From an uncultured Porphyromonadaceae bacterium (GTDB lineage Bacteria; Bacteroidota; Bacteroidia; Bacteroidales; Muribaculaceae): DNA of 6,467 nucleotides. The stretch is from assembly GCA_947177595.1 (NCBI GenBank), contig CAMWUZ010000095.1, forward strand, positions 1-6,467, given 5' to 3'. Under the pieces are notes generated by a model. That model searched no databases. It was given only the letters and a program-made list of their open reading frames with translations, and was not told the DNA's origin. The position numbers were made by a program, and so were the translations under genes. Positions 1 to 5,492 of the stretch are shown here, one piece after another; positions within the stretch are counted from its first letter, which is position 1; each line of letters opens with the position of its first letter.

Positions 1-109
1 TGAATGTGCGTCCGCCCTTTGTCACCTTGGTAACACGGTTGATAGCAACCAGACAGTCCTTGAGTTCAAGATCTGATGTTGTCTTAACTTTATTATTTCT
101 TTTTGCCAT
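1..109 (-). CDS. rpsE: Small-subunit ribosomal protein uS5 (S5), N-terminal part; 3' end outside the window
   Basis: The first 36 residues are visible: a variable basic leader (MAKRNNKVKTTSD), then LELKDCLVAINRVTKVTKGG and RTF. The latter is the conserved beginning of the uS5 double-stranded-RNA-binding-like domain (VxRVxKVxKGGRxxxF). uS5 sits at the mRNA entry channel next to uS3 and influences decoding accuracy. The rest, including the C-terminal domain, lies beyond base 1; the family is about 165-175 residues. Its position after rplR is the standard spc order. Its start context has G at -3 and no Shine-Dalgarno. Confidence 0.95.
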   Translation of the reverse strand, partial: MAKRNNKVKTTSDLELKDCLVAINRVTKVTKGGRTF

Positions 110-114
110 GACTT

Positions 115-456
115 TTAGAATTTGAGACCGCCGTTGCGTGCTGCGTCAGCGAGTGATTTAACTCTTCCGTGGAAAAGATAGCCGTTACGGTCGAAGACAA
201 CTTCTGTGATTCCGGCTGCGAGGGCTTTCTTTGCGATATCTTCACCAACCTTAGCTGCGATTTCGCATTTTGTGCCTTCTTCGATGCCCTTAGATGAGGT
301 TGACACGAGTGTGTTGCCAGCGAGGTCATCGATGAGCTGGACATATATCTGCTTGTTGCTACGGAACACGCTCATTCTGGGGCGCTGTGCTGTTCCTGAA
401 ATCTTGCCGCGGATGCGAGCTTTGATTTTGTTTCTTCTTTGTATTTTAGAGATCAT
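115..456 (-). CDS. rplR: Large-subunit ribosomal protein uL18 (L18)
   Basis: 113 residues, matching the family (E. coli 117). uL18 binds 5S rRNA together with uL5 and fixes it in the central protuberance. The basic, flexible N-terminus is MISKIQRRNKIKARIRGKIS. The conserved RPRMSVFRSNKQIYVQLIDD (25-44) follows, then KCEIAAKVGEDIAKKA, and TEVVFDRNGYLFHGRVKSLA (84-103) with the usual C-terminus DAARNGGLKF. The start is preceded by AACGACGCAACAAC, with A at -3 and no Shine-Dalgarno. Only 5 bases separate its TAA from the rpsE ATG, so the two are probably translated in coupling. Confidence 0.98.
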   Translation of the reverse strand: MISKIQRRNKIKARIRGKISGTAQRPRMSVFRSNKQIYVQLIDDLAGNTLVSTSSKGIEEGTKCEIAAKVGEDIAKKALAAGITEVVFDRNGYLFHGRVKSLADAARNGGLKF

Positions 457-476
457 GTTGTTGCGTCGTTTATGGT

Positions 477-1031
477 TTATTTAGCGCTTGCTGACTTACC
501 TGACTTGCGGCGGATAACTTCGCCAACAAACTTGATACCTTTACCCTTGTAAGGTTCGGGCTTACGGAGTGAGCGGATTTTAGCGCAGACTTGACCGAGG
601 AGCTGTTTGTCGTCGCTCTCGAGGATGATGAGCGGATTTTTGTTTCTTTCGCTCTTTGCTTCGACTTTGATCTCGGGGGGAAGTTTGATATATATTGCGT
701 GTGAGTATCCGAGTGAGAGCTCGAGAACCTGTCCGGTAGCTGCTGCTCGGTAACCAACGCCTACGAGTTCCATTTCCTTGCGGTAGCCGGTAGATACACC
801 GACAACCATATTGTGGATGAGTGCGCGGTAGAGACCGTGCTGTGCTCTGTGCTCGCGGTCGTCAGAAGGACGTGAAACTGTCACGTGCCCATCCTCAACT
901 GCTATATGGAGGTCAGGGTTTACTTTCTGTGTAAGTGTGCCCTTGGGACCTTTAACGGTCACTGTGTCGCCGCTGACAGTCACTGTGACTCCTGCGGGGA
1001 TTGCTATGGGAGCTTTTCCTATTCTAGACAT
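477..1031 (-). CDS. rplF: Large-subunit ribosomal protein uL6 (L6)
   Basis: 184 residues, slightly longer than the 177 of E. coli. uL6 lies near the sarcin-ricin loop and the elongation-factor binding region and consists of two duplicated domains. The first has MSRIGKAPIAIPAGVTVTV, GDTVTVKGPKGTL (21-33) and NMVVGVSTGYRKEMELVGVG (74-93). The second has LELSLGYSHAIYIKLP and the family signature PEPYKGKGI (158-166), followed by GEVIRRKSGKSASAK. It starts 16 bases after the rpsH stop and carries a perfect GGAGG just upstream of ATG, unusual for this gene set and annotated separately. rplR begins 20 bases after its TAA. Confidence 0.98.
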   Translation of the reverse strand: MSRIGKAPIAIPAGVTVTVSGDTVTVKGPKGTLTQKVNPDLHIAVEDGHVTVSRPSDDREHRAQHGLYRALIHNMVVGVSTGYRKEMELVGVGYRAAATGQVLELSLGYSHAIYIKLPPEIKVEAKSERNKNPLIILESDDKQLLGQVCAKIRSLRKPEPYKGKGIKFVGEVIRRKSGKSASAK

Positions 1032-1040
1032 ATTTCCTCC
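1032..1040 (-). promoter_or_regulatory. Shine-Dalgarno sequence GGAGG for rplF
   Basis: On the minus strand the rplF start reads CCGGAGGAAATATG. GGAGG (1036-1040) is a perfect match to the anti-Shine-Dalgarno core, 4 bases before ATG, a little closer than the usual 5-9. It lies wholly in the 16-base rpsH-rplF gap, so it is not constrained by coding. Most starts in this cluster have no such element. Confidence 0.7.
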
Positions 1041-1047
1041 GGTTTTA

Positions 1048-1446
1048 TTAGTAAACGTAACAGAGCACTTCGCCTCCGATATGGAGATCTTTTGCCTTTT
1101 TGTTTGTCATGACACCCTGTGAGGTTGAGAGGATTGCGATGCCGAGACCATTGAGCACGCGGGGCATTTCTTTATAGCCAGTGTACTGACGGAGACCGGG
1201 ACGAGACACTCTCTTGAGTGCTTTGATCGCATTGACCTTGTCAATGGGGTCATATTTGAGGGCAATCTTGATGATGCCTGCGGGATTTTCTCCCTCGATA
1301 AATTTGTAGTTAAGGATATATCCTTGTTCAAAAAGAATCTTAGTGATTTCTTTTTTCAAGTTTGAGGCCGGGATTTCCACTACACGGTGGTTAGCCTTGA
1401 TAGCGTTCCTCAATCTTGTGAGATAATCTGCTATAGGATCTGTCAT
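1048..1446 (-). CDS. rpsH: Small-subunit ribosomal protein uS8 (S8)
   Basis: 132 residues from the ATG at 1446, the family norm (E. coli 130). uS8 binds the central domain of 16S rRNA early in 30S assembly, and in E. coli it is also the translational repressor of the spc operon. The start MTDPIADYLTRLRNAIKANH is characteristic. VVEIPASNLKKEITKIL (22-38) follows. The C-terminal signature is GLGIAILSTSQGVMTNKKA (100-118), ending GGEVLCYVY. The frame stays open 13 codons further upstream to 1485, but those residues (MFGIVRINLNKNK) are not family-like and lie in the AT-rich leader, so I reject that start. The gene ends in two in-frame stops (TAATAA). Confidence 0.98.
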   Translation of the reverse strand: MTDPIADYLTRLRNAIKANHRVVEIPASNLKKEITKILFEQGYILNYKFIEGENPAGIIKIALKYDPIDKVNAIKALKRVSRPGLRQYTGYKEMPRVLNGLGIAILSTSQGVMTNKKAKDLHIGGEVLCYVY

Positions 1447-1522
1447 TTTGTTTTTGTTTAAATTGATTCGTACTATGCCGAACAATATTTAATACTGTTT
1501 TAATTTGGCTTGTCGGATTATA
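1447..1522 (-). other. 76-base AT-rich intergenic leader between rpsN and rpsH
   Basis: This is the longest non-coding stretch in the window; other gaps are 2-42 bases. Read on the minus strand it is strongly AT-rich and ends in an A-rich run (TTTAAACAAAAACAAA) immediately before the rpsH ATG. It contains an imperfect inverted repeat (1481-1488 against 1492-1499) that gives an 8-pair stem with one G-U pair and a 3-base loop in RNA. A second, competing pairing is possible between 1511-1516 and 1478-1484. There is no run of U after either hairpin, so neither looks like an intrinsic terminator. I see no TAnnTTTG promoter element. A regulatory or RNA-processing role is possible but unproven. Confidence 0.45.
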
Positions 1523-1792
1523 TTACCAGCTTGCTTTCTTCACTCCGGGGATAAGACCAGCAGATGCCATTTCGCGGAACTGGATTCTGGAGAGTCCGAA
1601 CTGGCGCATATAGCCTTTGGGACGACCGGTAATCTGACAGCGGTTGTGCAGGCGCACTCTTGAGGCGTTTTTGGGAAGGAGCTGAAGTGCTTCGAAATCA
1701 CCTGCCTCTTTGAGGGCGGCTTTCTTAGCGGCGTATTTTTCAACGAGCTTAGCTCTCTTGACCTCACGGGCCTTCATTGATTCTTTTGCCAT
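1523..1792 (-). CDS. rpsN: Small-subunit ribosomal protein uS14 (S14), zinc-free (C-) form
   Basis: 89 residues. uS14 sits in the 30S head beside uS3, uS10 and uS19. Two bacterial types exist: a short form of about 61 residues with two CxxC zinc-binding pairs, and a longer form without them. This protein has a single Cys (Cys52), so it is the zinc-independent form, although shorter than the 101-residue E. coli version. Conserved blocks are MAKESMKAREVKRAKL (1-16), LPKNASRVRLHNRCQITGRP (39-58), YMRQFGLSRIQFREMA (61-76) and the near-universal ending GLIPGVKKASW (79-89). It starts 21 bases after rplE without Shine-Dalgarno (AATAACAAC before ATG). After its TAA comes the longest gap in the window, before rpsH. 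Confidence 0.98.
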   Translation of the reverse strand: MAKESMKAREVKRAKLVEKYAAKKAALKEAGDFEALQLLPKNASRVRLHNRCQITGRPKGYMRQFGLSRIQFREMASAGLIPGVKKASW

Positions 1793-1813
1793 GTTGTTAT
1801 TTATGGGTTTTGC

Positions 1814-2362
1814 TTATTTTTTAGCGTTTTTGAAGGGAAGTCCGAATTCTTTGAGGAGTGCATATCCTTCTTCATCGGTGTCAGCGCTGGTAACGAATGT
1901 GATATTCATACCAAGAAGTTTGCTAATATTGTCGATGTTGATTTCGGGGAAGATAATCTGCTCGGTGATACCAAGTGTGTAGTTACCTCTTCCGTCAAGT
2001 TTACCTTCGATACCTTTGAAGTCACGAATACGGGGGAGAGCGACTCTGATAAGTCTTTCAAGGAATTCGTACATTTTGTCGCGACGGAGGGTTACCATAA
2101 CGCCTACAGGCATTTTTTTACGGAGCTTGAAGTTTGAGATATCCTTCTTTGAAAGGGTGGCAACCGCTTTCTGACCGGTGATATCGGTGAGTTCGCGAAT
2201 TGCGGTCTCAATAATCTTCTTGTCCTGGGTAGCTTCTCCGAGGCCCTGATTAATCACGATTTTCTTGAGGCGGGGCACCTGCATGACTGTAGAGTAGTTA
2301 AACTCTTTCTCGAGTGCGGGAACGATCCGCTCCTTATATTCTTTCTGTAGTGTGGTGCTCAT
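1814..2362 (-). CDS. rplE: Large-subunit ribosomal protein uL5 (L5)
   Basis: 182 residues, the family norm (E. coli 179). uL5 binds 5S rRNA in the central protuberance and contacts P-site tRNA. It has YKERIVPALEKEFNYSTVMQ (9-28), VPRLKKIVINQGLGEA (29-44), then the conserved ISNFKLRKKMPVGVMVTLRR (75-94), ALPRIRDFKGI (108-118) and GITEQIIFPEI (131-141). The C-terminus is TSADTDEEGYALLKEFGLPF. The start overlaps the rplX stop by one base, so translation is probably coupled. Unlike nearly all other genes here, it has a strong Shine-Dalgarno-like sequence upstream (2371-2380), annotated separately. In E. coli the start of this gene is where S8 represses the spc operon. Whether that holds here is unknown. 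Confidence 0.98.
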   Translation of the reverse strand: MSTTLQKEYKERIVPALEKEFNYSTVMQVPRLKKIVINQGLGEATQDKKIIETAIRELTDITGQKAVATLSKKDISNFKLRKKMPVGVMVTLRRDKMYEFLERLIRVALPRIRDFKGIEGKLDGRGNYTLGITEQIIFPEINIDNISKLLGMNITFVTSADTDEEGYALLKEFGLPFKNAKK

Positions 2363-2682
2363 TATTTAATCTCCTCTCCTGATTTTTTAGCGTAACGTAT
2401 TTTTTTGCCTTCATCGTTCTTACGGCAGAAAATGCGTGTGGGCTTTCCGCTCTTGGGGTCGATAAGGCTGAGGTTGGAGATGTGGATGGGTGCTTCCATC
2501 TTCACAAGTCCACCCTGGGGATGCTTTGCGCTGGGCTTGCAAGCTTTGGTGACGATGTTGACACCCTCAACAATAGCTCTCTGCTTGGCAGCGTCAACCT
2601 TGAGCACTCGGCCTGTCTTGCCTCGTGATTCTCCGGCGAGGACGTAAACTGTGTCGCCTTTTCTGATGTGTATCTTACTCAT
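2362..2682 (-). CDS. rplX: Large-subunit ribosomal protein uL24 (L24)
   Basis: 106 residues from the ATG at 2682 (E. coli 104). uL24 is an assembly initiator that binds the 5' region of 23S rRNA and sits near the tunnel exit. The KOW motif is at the N-terminus: MSKIHIRKGDTVYVLAGES, then RGKTGRVLKVD (residues about 7-30). HPQGGLVKMEAPIHISNLSL (54-73) is a further conserved block. The frame is open for 16 more codons upstream, but those would run back into the end of rplN and encode a non-family sequence, so I place the start at 2682, where AACTAACA precedes ATG. The last base of its TAA stop is the first A of the rplE ATG (TAATG). The Glu-Glu codons near the end form part of the rplE ribosome-binding sequence. 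Confidence 0.97.
   Translation of the reverse strand: MSKIHIRKGDTVYVLAGESRGKTGRVLKVDAAKQRAIVEGVNIVTKACKPSAKHPQGGLVKMEAPIHISNLSLIDPKSGKPTRIFCRKNDEGKKIRYAKKSGEEIK
2371..2380 (-). promoter_or_regulatory. Tandem AGGAG Shine-Dalgarno-like sequence for rplE
   Basis: The minus strand reads AGGAGAGGAG followed by 8 bases and the rplE ATG, so the proximal AGGAG is at an optimal distance. It lies inside the last codons of rplX (Ser-Gly-Glu-Glu), so it also has a coding role. The flanking AATC and GATT could pair to leave this motif in a small loop, but that stem is only 4 pairs. Confidence 0.65.
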
Positions 2683-2701
2683 TGTTAGTAGTGTTATTAA
2701 G

Positions 2702-3067
2702 TTAAAGCACCTCCGGAGCGAGTGAAACAATCTTCATATTGGTTGCACGAAGTTCTCTTGCTACGGGACCGAAGATACGGGTTCCGCGAAGCTCGCCGGC
2801 GTTGTTGAGGAGCACACATGCGTTGTCGTCAAAACGGATGTAGCTTCCGTCGGGACGACGGATTTCTTTTTTTGTGCGGACAACGACTGCTTTAGATACG
2901 GTGCCTTTTTTCACGTCTGAAGAAGGGATGACGCTTTTCACTGATACGACGATGATGTCGCCAACAGTAGCATAACGTCTTCCGGTACCTCCGAGAACGT
3001 GAATGCAGAGGGCTTCTTTTGCGCCGCTGTTGTCAGCGACTGTAAGTCGGCTTTCTGTCTGTATCAT
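2702..3067 (-). CDS. rplN: Large-subunit ribosomal protein uL14 (L14)
   Basis: 121 residues, the normal length (E. coli 123). uL14 is a five-stranded beta-barrel protein beside uL19 that forms an intersubunit bridge and is the site where the silencing factor RsfS binds. The start MIQTESRLTVADNSGAKEAL is almost invariant in bacteria. The core has GGTGRRYATVGDIIVVSVK (26-44), and the signature region runs from about 60 to 87 (AVVV, then DGSYIRFDDNACVLL). The C-terminal part holds GTRIFGPVARELR and ends LAPEVL. It opens the spc-type block. The start context is AAATAATT before ATG with no Shine-Dalgarno. A 19-base gap precedes rplX. Confidence 0.98.
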   Translation of the reverse strand: MIQTESRLTVADNSGAKEALCIHVLGGTGRRYATVGDIIVVSVKSVIPSSDVKKGTVSKAVVVRTKKEIRRPDGSYIRFDDNACVLLNNAGELRGTRIFGPVARELRATNMKIVSLAPEVL

Positions 3068-3069
3068 AA

Positions 3070-3327
3070 TTATTTTACTTTTTCAATTATTTCAACGAGT
3101 CTCCATCTTTTGGTGGCGCTCAGGGGACGTGTTTCCATCAGGCGTACTTTATCGCCGACACTGCACTCGTTCTTTTCGTCGTGTGCGTGATATTTTTTTG
3201 TCTTGTTGACGAATTTGCCGTAGATGGGGTGCTTTTCTTTCCATTTCACAGTAACTGTGATGGTCTTGTCAGCTTTGTTGCTCGACACAATCCCAACTCT
3301 TTCTTTGCGTAAATTTCTTGTTTCCAT
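3070..3327 (-). CDS. rpsQ: Small-subunit ribosomal protein uS17 (S17)
   Basis: 85 residues, matching the family (E. coli 84). uS17 is an early 16S rRNA binder with an OB fold in the 30S body. It starts METRNLRKERVGIVSSNK, the first strand being RVGIVSSNKADKTITVTV. HPIYGKFVNKTKKYHAHD lies at about 33-50. The family signature is GDKVRLMETRPLS (58-70), followed by ATKRWRLVEIIEKV. The start is 8 bases after the rpmC stop. It is one of only two starts in the window with G rather than A at -3 (CCCTGAA before ATG). The stop is TAA and rplN begins after only 2 bases. This is the point where the S10 and spc operons are separate in E. coli, and no terminator or promoter fits there. Confidence 0.98.
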   Translation of the reverse strand: METRNLRKERVGIVSSNKADKTITVTVKWKEKHPIYGKFVNKTKKYHAHDEKNECSVGDKVRLMETRPLSATKRWRLVEIIEKVK

Positions 3328-3335
3328 TTCAGGGA

Positions 3336-3533
3336 TTATTTGTTGTTAAGCTCGCGCTGACGAAGTTCAGTTTTCACACGTGCGATCATTCTGCGGTCAC
3401 GGCGAATCTGGGCGGGATTGTCCAGAGGCGATACAGAATGATTGATTTTGAGCTGGGCGTATTCCTGCTCCATCTGATCGAGACGATCCTTGAGATCCTG
3501 TGTGCTGAGCTCTTTTATTTCTACTTTCTTCAT
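3336..3533 (-). CDS. rpmC: Large-subunit ribosomal protein uL29 (L29)
   Basis: 65 residues, the usual size for bacterial uL29 (60-70). It is a small two-helix protein next to uL23 at the exit-tunnel mouth and contributes to the docking area for targeting factors. It begins MKKVEIKELSTQDLKDRL. The first helix is rich in Glu, Gln and Leu (to about residue 31). A turn with NPAQIRRDRRMIARVKTEL (39-57) holds the family signature (N-P-x-x-[IL]-[RK]-x-x-[RK]-[RK]-x-I-A-R), and the tail is RQRELNNK. The ATG at 3533 lies 3 bases after the rplP stop and the stop is TAA. With rplP upstream and rpsQ downstream it forms the standard tightly spaced trio. Confidence 0.97.
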   Translation of the reverse strand: MKKVEIKELSTQDLKDRLDQMEQEYAQLKINHSVSPLDNPAQIRRDRRMIARVKTELRQRELNNK

Positions 3534-3536
3534 ATT

Positions 3537-3968
3537 TTACACGTTTTGTGTGGGGTCGTAATCGCGACGTACCACAAATTTGGTGATCACAGGGAGTTTC
3601 TGAGCTGCCAGGCGGAGTGCCTCTTTAGCAACATCATAGCTAACTCCTTCAACCTCGATGAGCATACGTCCGGGAGTAACGGGTGCCACGAATCCTTCGG
3701 GAGCACCTTTACCTTTACCCATTCGCACTTCGGCGGGTTTCTTGGTGATGGGTTTATCAGGGAATATGCGGATCCAGATCTGACCCTGACGCTGCATGTA
3801 TCTGGTAACGGCTATACGTGCTGCCTCAATCTGTCGGCCTGTAATCCATTTGGATTCGAGTGTCTTGATTCCGAACGAACCGAACGCCAACTGATTGCCG
3901 CGCTGGGCTATACCTTTCATGCGGCCCTTCTGCGAGCGGCGGAATTTAGTTTTCTTAGGCTGTAACAT
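3537..3968 (-). CDS. rplP: Large-subunit ribosomal protein uL16 (L16)
   Basis: 143 residues, within the usual 136-145. uL16 binds 23S rRNA between the A-site tRNA elbow and the central protuberance, and joins late in 50S assembly. The N-terminus MLQPKKTKFRRSQKGRMKG is the classic family start. AFGSFGIKTLESKWIT (28-43) and RQGQIWIRIFPDKPIT (60-75) follow. The conserved loop VRMGKGKG (81-88) contains Arg82, which aligns with E. coli Arg81, the residue hydroxylated by RoxA/YcfD there. No such enzyme can be inferred from this window. After the loop the sequence reads APEGFVAPVTPG, unlike the proteobacterial YWVALIQPG, which I take as the Bacteroidota version. The start is preceded by AAAGAAAA and has no Shine-Dalgarno. 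rpmC begins 3 bases after the stop. Confidence 0.98.
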   Translation of the reverse strand: MLQPKKTKFRRSQKGRMKGIAQRGNQLAFGSFGIKTLESKWITGRQIEAARIAVTRYMQRQGQIWIRIFPDKPITKKPAEVRMGKGKGAPEGFVAPVTPGRMLIEVEGVSYDVAKEALRLAAQKLPVITKFVVRRDYDPTQNV

Positions 3969-4001
3969 TTTTCTTTAGTTGAGAAGGTTTCAGTTAGTAT
4001 T

Positions 4002-4748
4002 TCAACGGTTGTTGTTTCCTTTTCTGCGGAATCCTCCACGATCACCTCTGCGCTCGCCGCGGGGTGCACCTGCTGCGCGTGAACCTTTATCGGTTGAGGT
4101 GAAATTGGGAGCGAGATCTCTCTTTCCATAAACTTCACCACGGCAAATCCATACTTTAACACCGAGAACACCCACTTTGGTGTGAGCTTCAACGAGTGCG
4201 TAGTCAATGTCCGCACGAAGAGTATGGAGGGGGGTTCTTCCTTCCTTGAACATTTCTGAGCGAGCGATTTCAGCGCCGTTGAGACGGCCGCTCACCTGCA
4301 CCTTGATACCTTCCGCACCGCTGCGCATTGTGGCTGCGATAGCCATTTTGACAGCTCTGCGGTAAGCGATCTTGCCTTCAATCTGGCGTGCGATGGTGCT
4401 GGCAACTATCTGAGCATCGAGTTCAGGACGTTTCACCTCAAAGATGTTGATCTGAACGTCTTTGTCTGTGATTTTCTTGAGCTCTTCTTTCAGTTTGTCA
4501 ACTTCCGCGCCACCTTTACCGATGATGAGACCGGGACGAGAGGTACAGATGGTGATGGTGATGAGTTTGAGTGTACGCTCGATGATGATACGGCTCACGC
4601 TGCTTTTAGCAAGGCGAACATTGAGGTATTTGCGTAGCTCGGAGTCTTCAAGAATATTGGCTGCGAATTTTTTGATATCATACCAGTTGGAGTCCCAGCC
4701 TCTGATGACGCCTAAGCGGTTGCTAATCGGATTTACTTTCTGTCCCAT
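4002..4748 (-). CDS. rpsC: Small-subunit ribosomal protein uS3 (S3)
   Basis: 248 residues, slightly longer than the 233 of E. coli. uS3 lies on the solvent side of the 30S head at the mRNA entry channel and contributes to mRNA unwinding and start-site checking. It begins MGQKVNPISNRLGVIRGWDS. The type II KH domain carries its GxxG loop as IIGKGG (75-80). The basic patch YRRAVKMA (129-136) aligns with the E. coli helicase-linked Arg131/Arg132/Lys135. The C-terminal domain holds VSGRLNGAEIARSE (152-165). The protein ends in a low-complexity Arg/Gly/Asn tail from about residue 222 to 248, containing RGERRGDRGGFRRKG, which accounts for the extra length. The stop is TGA, followed by 33 bases before rplP. 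Confidence 0.98.
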   Translation of the reverse strand: MGQKVNPISNRLGVIRGWDSNWYDIKKFAANILEDSELRKYLNVRLAKSSVSRIIIERTLKLITITICTSRPGLIIGKGGAEVDKLKEELKKITDKDVQINIFEVKRPELDAQIVASTIARQIEGKIAYRRAVKMAIAATMRSGAEGIKVQVSGRLNGAEIARSEMFKEGRTPLHTLRADIDYALVEAHTKVGVLGVKVWICRGEVYGKRDLAPNFTSTDKGSRAAGAPRGERRGDRGGFRRKGNNNR

Positions 4749-4750
4749 TG

Positions 4751-5161
4751 TTATGCCTTGGTTTTAGCGTTTTCAATTGTGTCAACAATCAGTGTGACGT
4801 GATTTGCACGTTTGCGGATTCTGTAACCGCGACCCTGAGGTGCGGGACGTAGGCGCTTGAGCATAGGCGCGCAGTTGACAAAGATTGTGCTGATGCAGAG
4901 CTCACCGTTTTCGGCTTTGCGCTCGTTCTTAGCTTCCCAGTTGGCGATAGCGCTGCGAAGAAGCTTTTCAAGCTGAACTGCTGCATTTTTATTTGAGAAT
5001 TTGAGTATGCCGAGTGCGCGGTACACTTCTACTCCGCGCACCATGTCTGCCACAAGACGCATCTTGCGGGGAGACGAGGGGATGTTGGTGAGCTTTGCAA
5101 AAGCGATGTTTTTGCGCTCTTCCTTCATCTTGTCGGCTGATTGTCTTTTTCTTACACCCAT
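4751..5161 (-). CDS. rplV: Large-subunit ribosomal protein uL22 (L22)
   Basis: 136 residues, longer than the 110 of E. coli because of an N-terminal extension of about 15-20 residues (MGVRKRQSADKMKEERKNIA) and a short C-terminal tail. I recall both as typical of Bacteroidota uL22. The globular domain begins with the conserved SPRKMRLVADMVRG (29-43). The long beta-hairpin that lines the exit tunnel and neighbours the macrolide site lies around residues 88-125, with RLRPAPQGRGYRIRKR at about 103-118 and the closing strand HVTLIV. An internal Met12 could be a start, but Met1 is preferred because the family extension begins there and the preceding AATACA is A-rich with A at -3. Only 2 bases separate its stop from rpsC, which suggests coupled translation. 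Confidence 0.97.
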   Translation of the reverse strand: MGVRKRQSADKMKEERKNIAFAKLTNIPSSPRKMRLVADMVRGVEVYRALGILKFSNKNAAVQLEKLLRSAIANWEAKNERKAENGELCISTIFVNCAPMLKRLRPAPQGRGYRIRKRANHVTLIVDTIENAKTKA

Positions 5162-5203
5162 TGTATTTGTTTCTTTTTTTGTCTAAAATAAATCAGGCGG
5201 GGT

Positions 5204-5470
5204 TCATTTCTTGTTGCCGGCATGACCGCGGAAGCTGCGAGTGGGGGCAAACTCTCCGAGTTTGTGGCCGACCATATTCTCGGTCACATAGACCGGAATG
5301 AACTTGTTACCGTTATGAACAGCGAATGTATGCCCCACAAATTCAGGGGCAATCATTGAGGCGCGGCTCCATGTTTTGATAACGGATTTCTTTCCGCTTT
5401 CTTCCATGGCGCTGACTTTCTTCTCAAGCTTCACGCTGATGAACGGGCCTTTTTTTAATGAACGACTCAT
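5204..5470 (-). CDS. rpsS: Small-subunit ribosomal protein uS19 (S19)
   Basis: 88 residues, close to the 92 of E. coli. uS19 sits on the head of the 30S subunit, binds 16S rRNA together with uS13, and contacts the central protuberance of the 50S through intersubunit bridges. It starts MSRSLKKGPF, the usual N-terminus. The family signature spans about residues 58-83, with IPVYVTENMVGHKLGEF at 58-74 followed by APTRSFRGH. The C-terminus is short and basic (AGNKK). The start is 22 bases after the rplB stop, in an AT-rich spacer with A at -3 and no Shine-Dalgarno. The stop is TGA. A 42-base A-rich gap separates it from rplV. Nothing is unusual about the protein. Confidence 0.98.
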   Translation of the reverse strand: MSRSLKKGPFISVKLEKKVSAMEESGKKSVIKTWSRASMIAPEFVGHTFAVHNGNKFIPVYVTENMVGHKLGEFAPTRSFRGHAGNKK

Positions 5471-5492
5471 ATTTATATGCTAATTAATCAGA

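Noticed and set aside
206..484. Plus-strand open frame of 92 codons
   Set aside because: It is antisense to rplR and has no start context or recognisable product. The conserved minus-strand gene explains the sequence.
1447..1485. Upstream ATG adding 13 residues to rpsH
   Set aside because: The added residues are not found in the uS8 family and lie in AT-rich leader sequence. The internal MTDPIADYLTRLRNA start matches the family.
1478..1499. Intrinsic terminator between rpsN and rpsH
   Set aside because: The stem is weak and AU-rich and is followed by CGGCATAG rather than a U-run. Premature termination inside an essential operon would also be unexpected.
2683..2730. Upstream ATG adding 16 residues to rplX
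   Set aside because: It would overlap the end of rplN and adds a non-family sequence. MSKIHIRKGD is the typical uL24 start.
3318..3965. 215-codon open frame on the plus strand
   Set aside because: It lies exactly antisense to rplP, rpmC and the start of rpsQ, which are certain. Its product resembles no family I know and is rich in Cys, His and Phe, as expected from reading such genes backwards.
5162..5203. Possible promoter in the rpsS-rplV gap (TATTTTAG resembles TAnnTTTG)
   Set aside because: It has one mismatch in the -7 motif and no TTTG at the expected upstream distance. The gap is simply A-rich, as before most starts here.
5475..5488. Near-palindrome (CTGATTAATTAG) in the rplB-rpsS gap
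   Set aside because: It is short and AT-rich, with no loop for an RNA hairpin, so chance is the simplest explanation.
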